Made by a program: the position numbers and the translations under genes. The notes below the pieces were generated by a model. That model ran no database searches. It saw nothing but the letters and a program-made list of their open reading frames with translations, and was not told the DNA's origin. A stretch of 44,468 nucleotides of DNA from Bacteroidia bacterium (lineage in GTDB: Bacteria; Bacteroidota; Bacteroidia; J057), in assembly GCA_030430575.1 (NCBI GenBank), contig JAUIKF010000063.1, forward strand, positions 1 through 44,468. Reading direction: 5' to 3'. Every line of letters begins with the position of its first letter. The stretch's first letter is position 1. Shown piece by piece: positions 36,410 through 44,290 of the stretch.

Positions 36410-37367
36410 CTTTCAATTCTTGCAAGCCCTTCTGCGCCACCGCAGAGATAAAAACAAAGGGGAAAGCATCGTTCAGCGAATCCCTGATTTCGCCTTCGAG
36501 TTCCTCATCGATCATGTCACTTTTGGTGAGGGCCACGAAGCGCGGCGTTTGCATCAAATGGGGATTGTACAATTCCAGTTCGCGCAGGAGAATATCGTAT
36601 GATTCTTTGATGTCGTCGGCGTCAACGGGGATCATAAAGAGCAGAATGCTATTTCGTTCGATATGACGCAGAAACTGTGCGCCGAGGCCCTTGCCTTCAT
36701 TGGCGCCCTCGATAATCCCAGGGATGTCCGCCATCACAAAGGACTGGTGTCCACGATAACGTACGATGCCGAGATTCGGAATGAGGGTGGTGAAGGGGTA
36801 ATCCCCGATTTTGGGTTTGGCTTCGCTTACGACTGAGAGCAAAGTGGACTTGCCTGCATTGGGGAACCCCACGAGGCCTACATCCGCCAGCAGTTTCAGT
36901 TCCAAAATGGCTGTCACCTCTTTGGCTGGCCAGCCTGGCTTGGCGTAGTCGGGCGCTTGGTTGGTGGGCGATTTGAAATGCCAGTTTCCTTTTCCCCCAT
37001 CTCCCCCTTCCAATAAGACAAATTCCTCGTCATGCGCTGTCACTTCCCCCAAAAATTGCCCCGTATCTGCATCTTTGACCATCGTTCCCAGCGGAACTTC
37101 GAGGACGGTATTAGCACCACTTTTCCCACTTTTTCGCTGCCCTGAGCCATTTTTGCCCGGTTCAGCTTTGATGAATTTTCGGTACTTCAAGTCTAATAAG
37201 GTCCAAAGGTTCCGATTGCCTTTGAGGATGATACTTCCGCCTTTGCCTCCATCTCCGCCATCAGGTCCTCCCTTGGGCACGAGAGCTTCTCTGCGCCAAC
37301 TTACGGCGCCATTGCCGCCTGCTCCACTTTTAAAGTATATCTTTACGTAGTCTACAAATGATTGCAT
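36357..37367 (-). CDS. obgE: GTPase Obg (CgtA)
   Basis: The frame extends to 37454 but the added residues derive from a repeat element; the ATG at 37367 gives the family's start [20 protein letters not shown] and 336 residues. The glycine-rich Obg fold spans about 1-158 ([25 protein letters not shown]). The G domain has G1 GFPNAGKS, the G2 region TTLIPNLG, G3 DIPG, G4 TKSD and G5 ISA. Obg binds the large ribosomal subunit and is essential in ribosome maturation and stress control. A GC-rich hairpin element sits immediately upstream, between this gene and the divergent methyltransferase gene. Confidence 0.97.
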   Translation of the reverse strand: MQSFVDYVKIYFKSGAGGNGAVSWRREALVPKGGPDGGDGGKGGSIILKGNRNLWTLLDLKYRKFIKAEPGKNGSGQRKSGKSGANTVLEVPLGTMVKDADTGQFLGEVTAHDEEFVLLEGGDGGKGNWHFKSPTNQAPDYAKPGWPAKEVTAILELKLLADVGLVGFPNAGKSTLLSVVSEAKPKIGDYPFTTLIPNLGIVRYRGHQSFVMADIPGIIEGANEGKGLGAQFLRHIERNSILLFMIPVDADDIKESYDILLRELELYNPHLMQTPRFVALTKSDMIDEELEGEIRDSLNDAFPFVFISAVAQKGLQELKDALWKILTEEMSDSFKV

Positions 37368-37396
37368 GGCGCAAGTTAGGCAAAAGATCGGAGATG

Positions 37397-37658
37397 GAGA
37401 CCGCTCGCCCTGCGGGCTCGCTGCGAGAGGCGAGACCGTTCGCGCCTTCGGCACTCACTGCGAGACCGCTCGGCTCGAAGACTCGCCTCACTGCGAGATA
37501 AAGGCATGACTTTTTATCTCTTGTCTCGCCTCTCGCAGTGAGCGGCAGCGAACGGTCTCGGTTCTCGCAGTGAGGAGCTCCGCGACGAACGATCTCGTAG
37601 GGAGCCCGAAGGGCGACCGGTCTCGCAGCGAGGGCTGAGTCTTCGAAGCCCGAGCGGT
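37397..37658. repeat. GC-rich hairpin element, copy 1
   Basis: Bases 37397-37472 match copy 2 (41675-41750) at 75 of 76 positions. The left half is an imperfect inverted repeat of the right half (for example GACCGTTCGC against GCGAACGGTC), so a long hairpin of more than 200 bases can form. It starts GAGACCGCTCG and ends CCGAGCGGTC, and fills the intergenic gap between obg and the divergent methyltransferase gene. No protein is supported here. Confidence 0.85.
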
Positions 37659-37673
37659 CCCACACATACACTT

Positions 37674-38387
37674 ATGGCATTTCACTTCAAACAATTCAGT
37701 ATTTCTCAAGACCGATGTGCGATGAAGATCGGCACAGACGGCATCTTGCTAGGCGCATGGGCAGATTTTGAGGGGGCAAAGACCATCTTGGATGTAGGAA
37801 CAGGGACGGGGCTTCTTGCCCTGATGGCGGCGCAGAAGCAGTCGTCGGCGAAGGTATACGGAGTGGAAATCGTGCCTGAAGCTGCCGAACAAGCCGCGGA
37901 GAATATGCAGGCTTCGCCTTGGGCGGATCGTTTAGAGGTGATCGCAGGCGATATTCGTGAGCTTACTTTTTCACATCCCGTTGACGCCCTCATTTGCAAT
38001 CCGCCATTTTTCCAAAACAGCCTTCCTTCCCCAGATCAGGCCCGTACTTTTGCCCGTCATTCAGATAGCCTTTCTTTAGCGGACTTGTTGAAAAAAGGAG
38101 GAGAAATTCTGATAACATCGGGGAGATTGAGCTTGATTTTACCTGCTTTGATGAGCAAGCAGCTATGGGAATTGGCAGCGAGGTACGACTTCCATGTCAA
38201 GCGTTTTTGGGAGGTAAAACCACGCGTAAGTCGTCCTGCCCATCGAATCTTAGTGGAATTAAGGAAGGCAGAAAACGCAGAAATAGAAAGGGGAGAAATT
38301 TACCTACACAAAGAGGGAAAAAACGAATATTCAACAGCCTACCATGAATTAACACGGGATTTTTATAAATGGTTAGCGGGAAAATAA
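37674..38387 (+). CDS. trmN6: tRNA1(Val) (adenine(37)-N6)-methyltransferase, TrmN6/YfiC type
   Basis: The 237-residue product has the family's opening MAFHFKQFSISQDRCAMKIGTDGILLGAWA, the SAM-binding motif DVGTGTGLLAL (about 40-50), an acidic residue at VEIVPEA and the catalytic NPPF motif (about 109-112) of N6-adenine methyltransferases. A C-terminal region (HRILVEL ... YHELTRDFYKW) completes the fold. It would methylate A37 of tRNA-Val. The ATG at 37674 is 15 bases from the end of the upstream hairpin element. It converges on scpA; hairpins lie between them. Confidence 0.93.
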   Translation: MAFHFKQFSISQDRCAMKIGTDGILLGAWADFEGAKTILDVGTGTGLLALMAAQKQSSAKVYGVEIVPEAAEQAAENMQASPWADRLEVIAGDIRELTFSHPVDALICNPPFFQNSLPSPDQARTFARHSDSLSLADLLKKGGEILITSGRLSLILPALMSKQLWELAARYDFHVKRFWEVKPRVSRPAHRILVELRKAENAEIERGEIYLHKEGKNEYSTAYHELTRDFYKWLAGK

Positions 38388-38410
38388 GGGGGAGAAAATG
38401 GATTTGGGGT

Positions 38411-38456
38411 AAAAAAAAATTAGGGGACTCAACCACAATGTGGGAGTCAACCCTAA
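38411..38456 (-). terminator. Terminator of the scpA transcript
   Basis: TTAGGG-GACTC pairs with GAGTC-CCCTAA, with an inner CCACA/TGTGG stem (38420-38456). On the minus strand the hairpin is followed by nine T (A-run 38411-38419). Confidence 0.8.
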
Positions 38457-38467
38457 CCCCTAGCTTC

Positions 38468-38487
38468 TGTATCAGAATGCTGATACA
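38468..38487. promoter_or_regulatory. Perfect hairpin between convergent genes
   Basis: TGTATCAG and CTGATACA flank AATG. It lies next to the scpA terminator and may support termination from either side. Confidence 0.5.
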
Positions 38488-38587
38488 AGTATAAGAAAGG
38501 GCTAGATAAATTCCAAAACAAATGTAAGAATTGCCGAGAAAAAGAAATGTTTTTCTACGGGTAGGTTTTCATTCCGAGAATTGAAAA

Positions 38588-39394
38588 TCACGGCTGGGTG
38601 TGGCTTTCTGGCTGGTTATCAGGCCCTTCCATTTCGTCTTCCACAGGTGGGTCTTTTTTCTCCAACCAAAAATTATTGAAGCCCTCCCCTACCGTAATAT
38701 CGATATGCTGTGTTTGCACCAATTCCAAGATGCTCAGAAAACAGAACACCACATAGATCCGATCACGGTGCTCCATCACCAAGGTGACAAAATCTATTCG
38801 GTTTTCCGCTCGAACCCGAGTGACGAGGTGTTCTTTGACCTCTTCGATGTCATAGGGATAGCGTCGGATGACGTGAGCTGGCTTGCGAAGCTCGGCTTGG
38901 TGACGCTCCATGATCCGCTTAAAGGCACGCATCAGCGTGTAAAGGCTCAGGCCTACCAGTTCTTCCTCAGGCACCCCTGATTGTAGAAACAGCTTCTCTT
39001 CCCCTTTGGCGAAACCTCGCTTTGCTCGCTCACTCGCTTCATTCTCCATCTCCGCCAGTTGTCCCATGACATCTTTATAGCGCTTGTATTCCAGAAGGCG
39101 CTGTACAAGTTCTTCACGTGGATCGATCTCTTCTCCATGCTCATCCAATTCGGGACGTGGCAAGAGTAGCTTGGCTTTGATCCGCATGAGGGTCGCCGCC
39201 ACATAAATAAACTCAGACGCCAACTCAATATCCATTTCTTGCATCTGCTGGATGTAATCCAAGAAATCATTGGTGATCGTAGCGATCGGAATATCGTGGA
39301 TATCCAGTTCGTCCCGCTCGATGAAAAAGAGCAGTAGGTCAAATGGCCCCTCAAATTGAGGGAGTTGAATGCGGTAGGTTTGCTGATCGGTCAC
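38588..39394 (-). CDS. scpA: Segregation and condensation protein A (ScpA)
   Basis: The 268-residue product shows the ScpA N-terminal SMC-binding region (FEGPFDLLLFFIERDELDIHDIPIATITNDFLDYI), the following LASEFIYVAATLMRIKAKLLLP segment, a coiled middle and a C-terminal winged-helix region (FVTLVMEHRDRIYVVFCFLSILELVQTQ). ScpA is the kleisin that, with ScpB and Smc, organises and segregates the chromosome. The ATG at 39394 follows directly after the family's usual short leader (MTDQQTYRIQLPQ). scpB is not adjacent. Nine heptamer repeats lie 27 to 89 bases upstream of the start, where a promoter would be. Confidence 0.94.
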   Translation of the reverse strand: MTDQQTYRIQLPQFEGPFDLLLFFIERDELDIHDIPIATITNDFLDYIQQMQEMDIELASEFIYVAATLMRIKAKLLLPRPELDEHGEEIDPREELVQRLLEYKRYKDVMGQLAEMENEASERAKRGFAKGEEKLFLQSGVPEEELVGLSLYTLMRAFKRIMERHQAELRKPAHVIRRYPYDIEEVKEHLVTRVRAENRIDFVTLVMEHRDRIYVVFCFLSILELVQTQHIDITVGEGFNNFWLEKKDPPVEDEMEGPDNQPESHTQP

Positions 39395-39406
39395 AGAGGA
39401 AAGTTC

Positions 39407-39483
39407 TAGGGTTTAGGTTCAGGGTTCAGGGTTCAGGGTTCAGGGTTCAGGGTTCAGGGTTCAGGGTTCAGGGTTCAGGGTTC
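39407..39483. repeat. Heptamer tandem repeat (AGGGTTC x 9) upstream of scpA
   Basis: Nine perfect AGGGTTC units occupy 39421-39483, preceded by degenerate AGGGTTT and AGGTTC (39408-39420). The array begins 14 bases upstream of the scpA ATG and lies between scpA and the upstream anti-sigma-like gene's 3' end. Confidence 0.9.
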
Positions 39484-39524
39484 GAGGAATCAATAATCAC
39501 TCAATGAATAATCAATAATTCTTA

Positions 39525-41036
39525 TCACAGCTTGCGAAGCTGTTCCGCAGCTTGGGCCTGATAAGTGCCGCCAGCACCCTGAATAGCGGTAAAGATCGCT
39601 TTTGCTTCAGGTTTCTTGCCTGCGGCAAGATAGGCCAAGGCTAGTTCCCACTGGGCGAGTTGGAATTGGGGGGAGGCGCCTTGGTCAACAACCGCTTTGA
39701 GGCATGGAATCGCCTTAAATACCTGACCATCAGCTCGATAGGATCGTCCTAGGTACAGCCAATTATTTAAGTCCTTTGGAGCGGTTCGAAGTAAGTCTAA
39801 AAATACCCCTTGCGCATTTTTATACTCCTTTTTCTCAAAATAAAAAGTCCCTTGTATATAGAGTACTTGATCTTTCTTTTGTTCGAGTTCTGTCCTTCGG
39901 CCTCGCTCTGCTTCATTTTTGCCTAGTGCTTCCTGGTCCTTTCGCATTTCTTCTTCGGCCTGTTGTCGGGCTCGTTCCTTTTGTGCTTCAGTCCTTTTTT
40001 TGCTAGGCTTCTTTCCTGAGGTAACATCAGGTACTGTGGTCGACGTAGGGGCCGTATTTCCGGGAGAACTCCTTGCACTAATTAATTCCTCTGCTAACAC
40101 TTCGTCCGTCGCGTCTACTTTTGCATCTAGCATGGCATCATCCATCCCATCGGCAACTTCATCATAATCCATCCTCGGTGGCTGTGAAAGCATCGCAAGT
40201 GCCGTCTCTATCACTTGTTGTTCTTTTTCAGAAAAAGCTCCGGCATAAGAAAGAAGCTTGGAATCTGAGAGAGAAGGGCTATTGACTACGAGAATCGTAT
40301 CTGCTTTCAAGTCATTAGCAGCATTAGGTTCAGGGCTAAAATCATCACTTGCGAGTACATCAGAATAACTATTATTAGCCCTTCCGGGTGCGGTATTTCC
40401 TATAGATGGTAATGCGTCCGTCGGGCTAGCATTATCGGTAGGCGTAGCTTCGGTCAACGGACTAGCAGATAATCCAGGTGCAATACTATTTCCAGGAGTA
40501 GACTCGGCTGGCGTCACACTGGTAAATTGTGGATCATCTCCCATTACTGGCTTATGCACCAATTCAGGTTGTTTTTCAGCTTGTTCCTCACGGGGAGAGG
40601 TATTATTCGCTATTCCATTCCCATTTCCAAGCGCGTCATCACTTCTCTCTGCCAGCATTGGTGCACTGGCATGTCTATCTTGTCCGATGCGGAAATTGAT
40701 ATAAATGGCGGAAGACGCCACAAAAAGTACCACCAACACCGCCACAGCGGCGGTGGCATACTGCATGAAGTTGAAGGAATTGATGCGGGGCTTGCGCTTC
40801 TGCTTGAGCAGGCGCGTGGTACGCGCCCGGATATCGATGGCCGCAGCCGCCGTCGCGGTTGCTGGATCGGGAAGGCTCTGCAAGCCTTCCAGTGCATCCG
40901 CATACAGCGGATTCTCTTCCATAAAAGACTCTACCACAGCCTGCTCCGTCACAGAGAGTTTCCCCTCCGCGTAGCGGGTAAGTACAGGGACTGGTGCCCG
41001 AGCCAGTTCTGACTGTATATGTAGCTGTTCACTCAT
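39525..41036 (-). CDS. Probable anti-sigma factor with long extracytoplasmic TPR tail
   Basis: The 503-residue product overlaps the sigma gene by four bases (ATGA), a classic coupled arrangement. The cytoplasmic N-terminus (about 1-85) includes ARYAEGKLS-like TRYAEGKLSVTEQAVVESFMEENPLYADALEGLQ, matching the helical anti-sigma module frequent in Bacteroidota. One transmembrane helix (about 92-115) follows, then a low-complexity Thr/Pro/Asn/Ser-rich region, a charged coiled stretch rich in Lys, Glu and Arg (about 340-390) and TPR-like repeats to the end (QGVFLDLLRTAPKDLNNWLYLGRSYRADGQ). Anti-sigma function is inferred from position and topology. The periplasmic TPR part may sense protein partners. 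Confidence 0.75.
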   Translation of the reverse strand: MSEQLHIQSELARAPVPVLTRYAEGKLSVTEQAVVESFMEENPLYADALEGLQSLPDPATATAAAAIDIRARTTRLLKQKRKPRINSFNFMQYATAAVAVLVVLFVASSAIYINFRIGQDRHASAPMLAERSDDALGNGNGIANNTSPREEQAEKQPELVHKPVMGDDPQFTSVTPAESTPGNSIAPGLSASPLTEATPTDNASPTDALPSIGNTAPGRANNSYSDVLASDDFSPEPNAANDLKADTILVVNSPSLSDSKLLSYAGAFSEKEQQVIETALAMLSQPPRMDYDEVADGMDDAMLDAKVDATDEVLAEELISARSSPGNTAPTSTTVPDVTSGKKPSKKRTEAQKERARQQAEEEMRKDQEALGKNEAERGRRTELEQKKDQVLYIQGTFYFEKKEYKNAQGVFLDLLRTAPKDLNNWLYLGRSYRADGQVFKAIPCLKAVVDQGASPQFQLAQWELALAYLAAGKKPEAKAIFTAIQGAGGTYQAQAAEQLRKL

Positions 41037-41635
41037 TCTGCCAAATTTTCTTCCATCGCCAGGAGATGGTTTTTTAGGTTGCGTTTTCCATTTTGGATGT
41101 AACTTTTGACTTGCATCATCGTGTAGCCCGTCTCCGTTACTACCTCCTTATAGCTTTTTTGTTGGAGGTAAAATAGCTCAATACAGGTCCGTTGTTCATC
41201 TTTGAGCTTGCCAATGGCCGTTGTGAGATGATGCAGGCGGCTTTCTTCCAGCTCCATCTCGCCAAAAAGAGCAGGCGTAGGGTCAGATTCCACAAGTGCT
41301 TGCTCATCTTCCTGAAAATTCTCTGCTTTTTGTCGCTCCTTTGTCTTGCGATCCAGCACCGCCAGGCACTGATTCTTCACTACAGTATGCAACCAGTATT
41401 TAAAGCTACGCACTTCATACCGCAGCAGGTCCTTAAGCAATTTTTCAAATACCCACATCACCACATCTTTGGCTTCTTCCTCGTCCTTTAGGTATTTCAT
41501 ACTCACCAGAAACGCCAGGTCCGTATAGCGCTCAAACAATTCTCCTACAAACTCCGTGTCCTCTTCCTCACGGTAGAGACGGATCAGTTCTTCATCTTCG
41601 AGCTGCGATAGGTTATGTCGTTTGCGAAATAGCAT
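41033..41635 (-). CDS. ECF-family RNA polymerase sigma factor
   Basis: The frame opens at a TTG (41650), but the ATG at 41635 is preferred: a TATATTTG box at 41648-41655 overlaps the TTG, so transcription would start downstream of it. The 200-residue product has region 2 (ELFERYTDLAFLVSMKYLKDEEEAKDVVMWVFEKLL, then FKYWLHTVVKNQCLAVLDR) and region 4 (LHHLTTAIGKLKDEQRTCIELFYLQQKSYKEVVTETG, then MMQVKSYIQNGKRNLKNHL). The next gene encodes a probable membrane anti-sigma partner, overlapping by four bases. Regulon unknown. Confidence 0.9.
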   Translation of the reverse strand: MLFRKRHNLSQLEDEELIRLYREEEDTEFVGELFERYTDLAFLVSMKYLKDEEEAKDVVMWVFEKLLKDLLRYEVRSFKYWLHTVVKNQCLAVLDRKTKERQKAENFQEDEQALVESDPTPALFGEMELEESRLHHLTTAIGKLKDEQRTCIELFYLQQKSYKEVVTETGYTMMQVKSYIQNGKRNLKNHLLAMEENLAE

Positions 41636-41647
41636 GAATCGGCTCTT

Positions 41648-41655
41648 CAAATATA
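41648..41655 (-). promoter_or_regulatory. -7 box TATATTTG of the sigma/anti-sigma operon
   Basis: Matches TAnnTTTG on the minus strand, 12 bases before the ATG at 41635. No clear -33 TTTG was found, and the region upstream is the GC-rich hairpin element. Confidence 0.5.
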
Positions 41656-41674
41656 CAATTTTTCTGAGAAGGGA

Positions 41675-41903
41675 GAGACCGCTCGCCCTGCGGGCTCGCT
41701 GCGAGAGGCGAGATCGTTCGCGCCTTCGGCACTCACTGCGAGACCGCTCGCCTTTCAGGCTCGCTGCGAGACAAAAGACAAAAAGAATCTGCCTTTATCT
41801 CGCAGCGAAGGCGAGTCTTCGAGCCTGAGCGGTCTCGCAGTGAGCGCCAGCGAACGATCTCGGTTCTCGCAGCGAAGGCCCTTCTTAGGGCCTGAGCGGT
41901 CTC
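41675..41903. repeat. GC-rich hairpin element, copy 2
   Basis: Terminal inverted sequences GAGACCGCTC (41675) and GAGCGGTCTC (41894-41903) bound a long imperfect hairpin. The arm GATCGTTCGC pairs with GCGAACGATC. Its right end supplies the last residues (RPLRP) and stop codon of the lgt-like gene. The other end lies 19 bases from the sigma operon's -7 box. Confidence 0.85.
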
Positions 41904-42637
41904 TTCACCGCATAATACACCAGCCCCAACAAACATGCCACCTGGATGCTCATCAGGCCAAAAGGAAAGGTGTAGACAGGTTTGAGGAAATCAATGAAGA
42001 AACGGAAGATTAGGTAAGCAACCATGAAGAGCTTAAAACGATCACCGCTTTTGAGGGGACGGCGGGATTCGAGGAAACGGAGGCTAAGCCAGAGTAGGCC
42101 AAGGAAGAGGATTTCGTACAACGCTGCGGGGTGCCGCATGAGGCCGTCGCCAAGGTCCATGCCCCACGGCATCGTGGTTTCGATGCCATGTGTACCGTCT
42201 TCTATGCCAGCGAGGAAGCAGCCTACCCGGCCGATCATCATCCCTAGGATGATGGGATAGGTGAAAAGGTCGCCCGAAGATTGGCGTTCGCCAATGAGCT
42301 TTTTGGTAAGTTCTACCCCAAAGAGGCCGCCGAGCAAGCCACCAACAATGGTCTTATTGGCATAATAATACAGCCAGCCTTGTTCGCAGCCACCTGACAC
42401 AAAACATGGCCAATTTTCCATGGTACCCAACAATCGAGACCCTACTAAGGCCCCTACTGTAGCGCCTACAATGATCCACAGGCGTCCTGTAGTAGTGATG
42501 TGGTCTTCTTGCTGGCGACGAAGATAGAGGAAATAGCGGAAGGCAATAAAAAATGCCAACAGCTCAAAAAGTAGGTGGGGGTTGAAACGGCCATCGCCGA
42601 TTTCGATATAGAAGGGAAGAGTGAAGGAATCAAGCAA
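41885..42637 (-). CDS. Lgt-like (prolipoprotein diacylglyceryl transferase family) membrane protein
   Basis: The 250-residue product has about seven hydrophobic helices and the family's landmarks GRVGCFLAGIEDGTHG and RHPAALYE, which correspond to the Lgt signature and HPxQLYE box. It would transfer diacylglycerol to the lipobox Cys of prolipoproteins. However, the HGGL motif is replaced by VGGL, and the Asn of GRxxN is Cys, both important in E. coli Lgt, so a diverged or different acyl-transfer role is possible. There is no ATG in a sensible place; a TTG at 42637 is used, and it lies within a 40-bp AT-rich repeat. The C-terminus is encoded by a hairpin repeat. The gene follows the lipoprotein gene by 83 bases. 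Confidence 0.75.
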   Translation of the reverse strand: MLDSFTLPFYIEIGDGRFNPHLLFELLAFFIAFRYFLYLRRQQEDHITTTGRLWIIVGATVGALVGSRLLGTMENWPCFVSGGCEQGWLYYYANKTIVGGLLGGLFGVELTKKLIGERQSSGDLFTYPIILGMMIGRVGCFLAGIEDGTHGIETTMPWGMDLGDGLMRHPAALYEILFLGLLWLSLRFLESRRPLKSGDRFKLFMVAYLIFRFFIDFLKPVYTFPFGLMSIQVACLLGLVYYAVKRPLRP

Positions 42638-42675
42638 AATTAAAATGAAAGTAAAAATGAAAATTAAAATATGAG
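42636..42675 (-). repeat. 40-bp AT-rich leader repeat, copy B
   Basis: On the minus strand it matches the leader of the STAND gene (28426-28465) at 39 of 40 positions. Its last two bases overlap the TTG start of the lgt-like gene. Confidence 0.8.
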
Positions 42676-42720
42676 CTGATTATCAATGCTTTACATGCTC
42701 AATTTGTATGCTACCCCAAG

Positions 42721-43452
42721 TTACTGCAACACAGCCCAATTGGCAAGGGTGCCTGCGCCATCAGGGCTGGGCCAGGGAGAATTGCAGTCTAAGGGGTCTT
42801 GATCCCTTTCGGCCTTGGAAATGATGAGATCCTTTCGATGGCTCAATCCGCGCGCTTGATAGGTTGAAAACAATGCGTCTGGCATGAGATCAAAATAGGA
42901 GATAAACCGCGTTTCAGCGCCTTCGGGGGAGCTGGTACTTGGCACCCGCACAAATACCGCGATGTCAGAACTCGTCTGATTACTTGCATGCCAACCCAGT
43001 AGCTGGCCCGCTGTAACGGTCGTCCCTACTTCTAGCGCATCCTTTAACTCCACATGAAACAACTCCACATAAAAAGCAGGTTCTGCCGTCACATTCAGCA
43101 TGATTTTGGTACCTGCCCATTCCTCCTGAAGCCAATTGACCGTCCCTGAAATAGGCGCATAAATCGGCGTTCCTTTGGCCACAGGATAATAATGCTTCAT
43201 GCTCCGGCACGCCTCCGTGCTATCGGAATAGTCATGGCCGATGCCCGACCTGAATTTTGAGATCTGGGAGATCGAATCGATTATGGTGTAGTCTATTTCG
43301 ATCAGCTTGGGGATTCCATTCGCATCTATATCGTAGGTGCTTTCTGTAGGCGGCGGAGTCGTATCATCGGGGATAAAATCATCGTCTTGCTGACAAGAAA
43401 TGAATAAATAGCCCAAACAAAAACTGATGGATAACAGGAGATTTGCCTTCAT
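42721..43452 (-). CDS. Lipoprotein with degenerate M23 (LytM)-like domain
   Basis: The 243-residue product has a lipoprotein signal (MKANLLLSISFCLGYLFISC, lipid Cys at 20) followed by an Asp/Thr/Pro linker. The body resembles LytM/M23 folds: GIGHDYSD provides the HxxxD zinc site, and GTPIYAPISGTVNWLQEEWAG, GTTVTAGQLLGWHA and VELFHVELKD fit the strand pattern. The second motif is HVE rather than HxH, so one zinc ligand appears missing and catalysis is doubtful. It may bind peptidoglycan or activate another hydrolase. It is upstream of the lgt-like gene on the same strand. Confidence 0.75.
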   Translation of the reverse strand: MKANLLLSISFCLGYLFISCQQDDDFIPDDTTPPPTESTYDIDANGIPKLIEIDYTIIDSISQISKFRSGIGHDYSDSTEACRSMKHYYPVAKGTPIYAPISGTVNWLQEEWAGTKIMLNVTAEPAFYVELFHVELKDALEVGTTVTAGQLLGWHASNQTSSDIAVFVRVPSTSSPEGAETRFISYFDLMPDALFSTYQARGLSHRKDLIISKAERDQDPLDCNSPWPSPDGAGTLANWAVLQ

Positions 43453-43586
43453 GAGTGAATTGCTTATTTATCGAAAAATAATCAATTATTTCATCTCTCC
43501 CACCTAAGGCACCATCAAAAGAAAGTGCGGCTGGGATGAACGGCGAAGCCCTCACGAAAACCTTCAAAGATAGACAGACTCTGAGT

Positions 43587-43693
43587 AAACGGGCGCGGGC
43601 GGATGGATTGTGGCGTCGGCCTTGGTTGGCCCGTTTCGATTCTTGTCCTGAGCTTGTCGAAGGATCTGGTTACTTTTTTCTAAAAAAAGTAAC
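43587..43693. repeat. Composite intergenic repeat with REP-like unit and hairpins
   Basis: AAACGGGC/GCCCGTTT (43587/43629) is followed by the REP-like CCTGAGCTTGTCGAAGG (43647-43663) and a hairpin GTTACTTTTTT-AAAAAAAGTAAC (43669-43693). The 304-base gap 43453-43756 holds no convincing gene. Confidence 0.65.
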
Positions 43694-43756
43694 AACACAA
43701 AGGATAAAAACAGCTATCTACCAGAAACGATTCTTTTAAAGATAACTGAATTCGAA

Positions 43757-44137
43757 CTAATGTGCCATGCGCGCTTCATGGATAGCCTCATCATCCTGCA
43801 CCCGCTTGCGCATGCGATAAAGGACAAACAAATTGGTGAAGTGAATCACCCCAAGGACCAACAACAATAAGCCAATCTTATAGCTCAATTTTTCTACCAT
43901 GTGTGCAGCATTGAGGACTTCAGCGCCATTGTTCATCTTAAGGGTAATATAGCCAATATTCAAAAGATAAAATCCTGTCAACAACAGCTTATTGACACTA
44001 TCAGCGAGGCGTTCATTTTGCCGAAAAATATCTATCAAAAATAAGCGTCCATTCTTGAACAAAGTATGCCCTACAAACATGGTAATCGTGATGCTAATGG
44101 CGAGATAGATCAAGTGGGTGATGAGTGTATAGTCCAT
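43757..44137 (-). CDS. Small conserved-type membrane protein of unknown function
   Basis: The 126-residue product has three hydrophobic helices (about 6-26, 48-66 and 85-106), a charged loop (FLIDIFRQNERLADSVNK) and a charged C-terminal tail (RMRKRVQDDEAIHEARMAH). I do not recognise a named family. Codon use matches the neighbours. The ATG at 44137 is the first in frame. It is flanked by intergenic repeats on one side and by a strong hairpin at 44257 on the other, and appears to be transcribed alone. Confidence 0.75.
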   Translation of the reverse strand: MDYTLITHLIYLAISITITMFVGHTLFKNGRLFLIDIFRQNERLADSVNKLLLTGFYLLNIGYITLKMNNGAEVLNAAHMVEKLSYKIGLLLLVLGVIHFTNLFVLYRMRKRVQDDEAIHEARMAH

Positions 44138-44256
44138 GATGGTTTCTGTTAATTGTTTGGTACAAAGCTAAACAAAAAATTCATTTCTTTCAATTTATAC
44201 TGAAAGTTTTGGAATTTTGTTTCGATTTATTCCATGAAATTTTCAACAGATCACAA

Positions 44257-44290
44257 AGACCCCGTAGGTTAAAGAAAACCTACGGGGTCT
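44257..44290. terminator. Perfect 14-bp stem, possible terminator
   Basis: AGACCCCGTAGGTT and AACCTACGGGGTCT flank AAAGAA. No T-run follows on the plus strand; on the minus strand the next bases are TTTGTGATC. It lies 120 bases upstream of the small membrane protein start. Confidence 0.5.

Noticed and set aside
37368-37454. Longer N-terminus of Obg
   Set aside because: Encoded by the GC-rich hairpin element; the family start [10 protein letters not shown] is at 37367.
37399-37709. Arg/Ser-rich frames across the GC-rich hairpin element
   Set aside because: Both strands give similar frames because of the inverted repeat; no start signals or protein features.
39407-39483. CRISPR-like or telomere-like array
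   Set aside because: Units are contiguous heptamers with no spacers and no cas genes nearby; a simple tandem repeat explains it.
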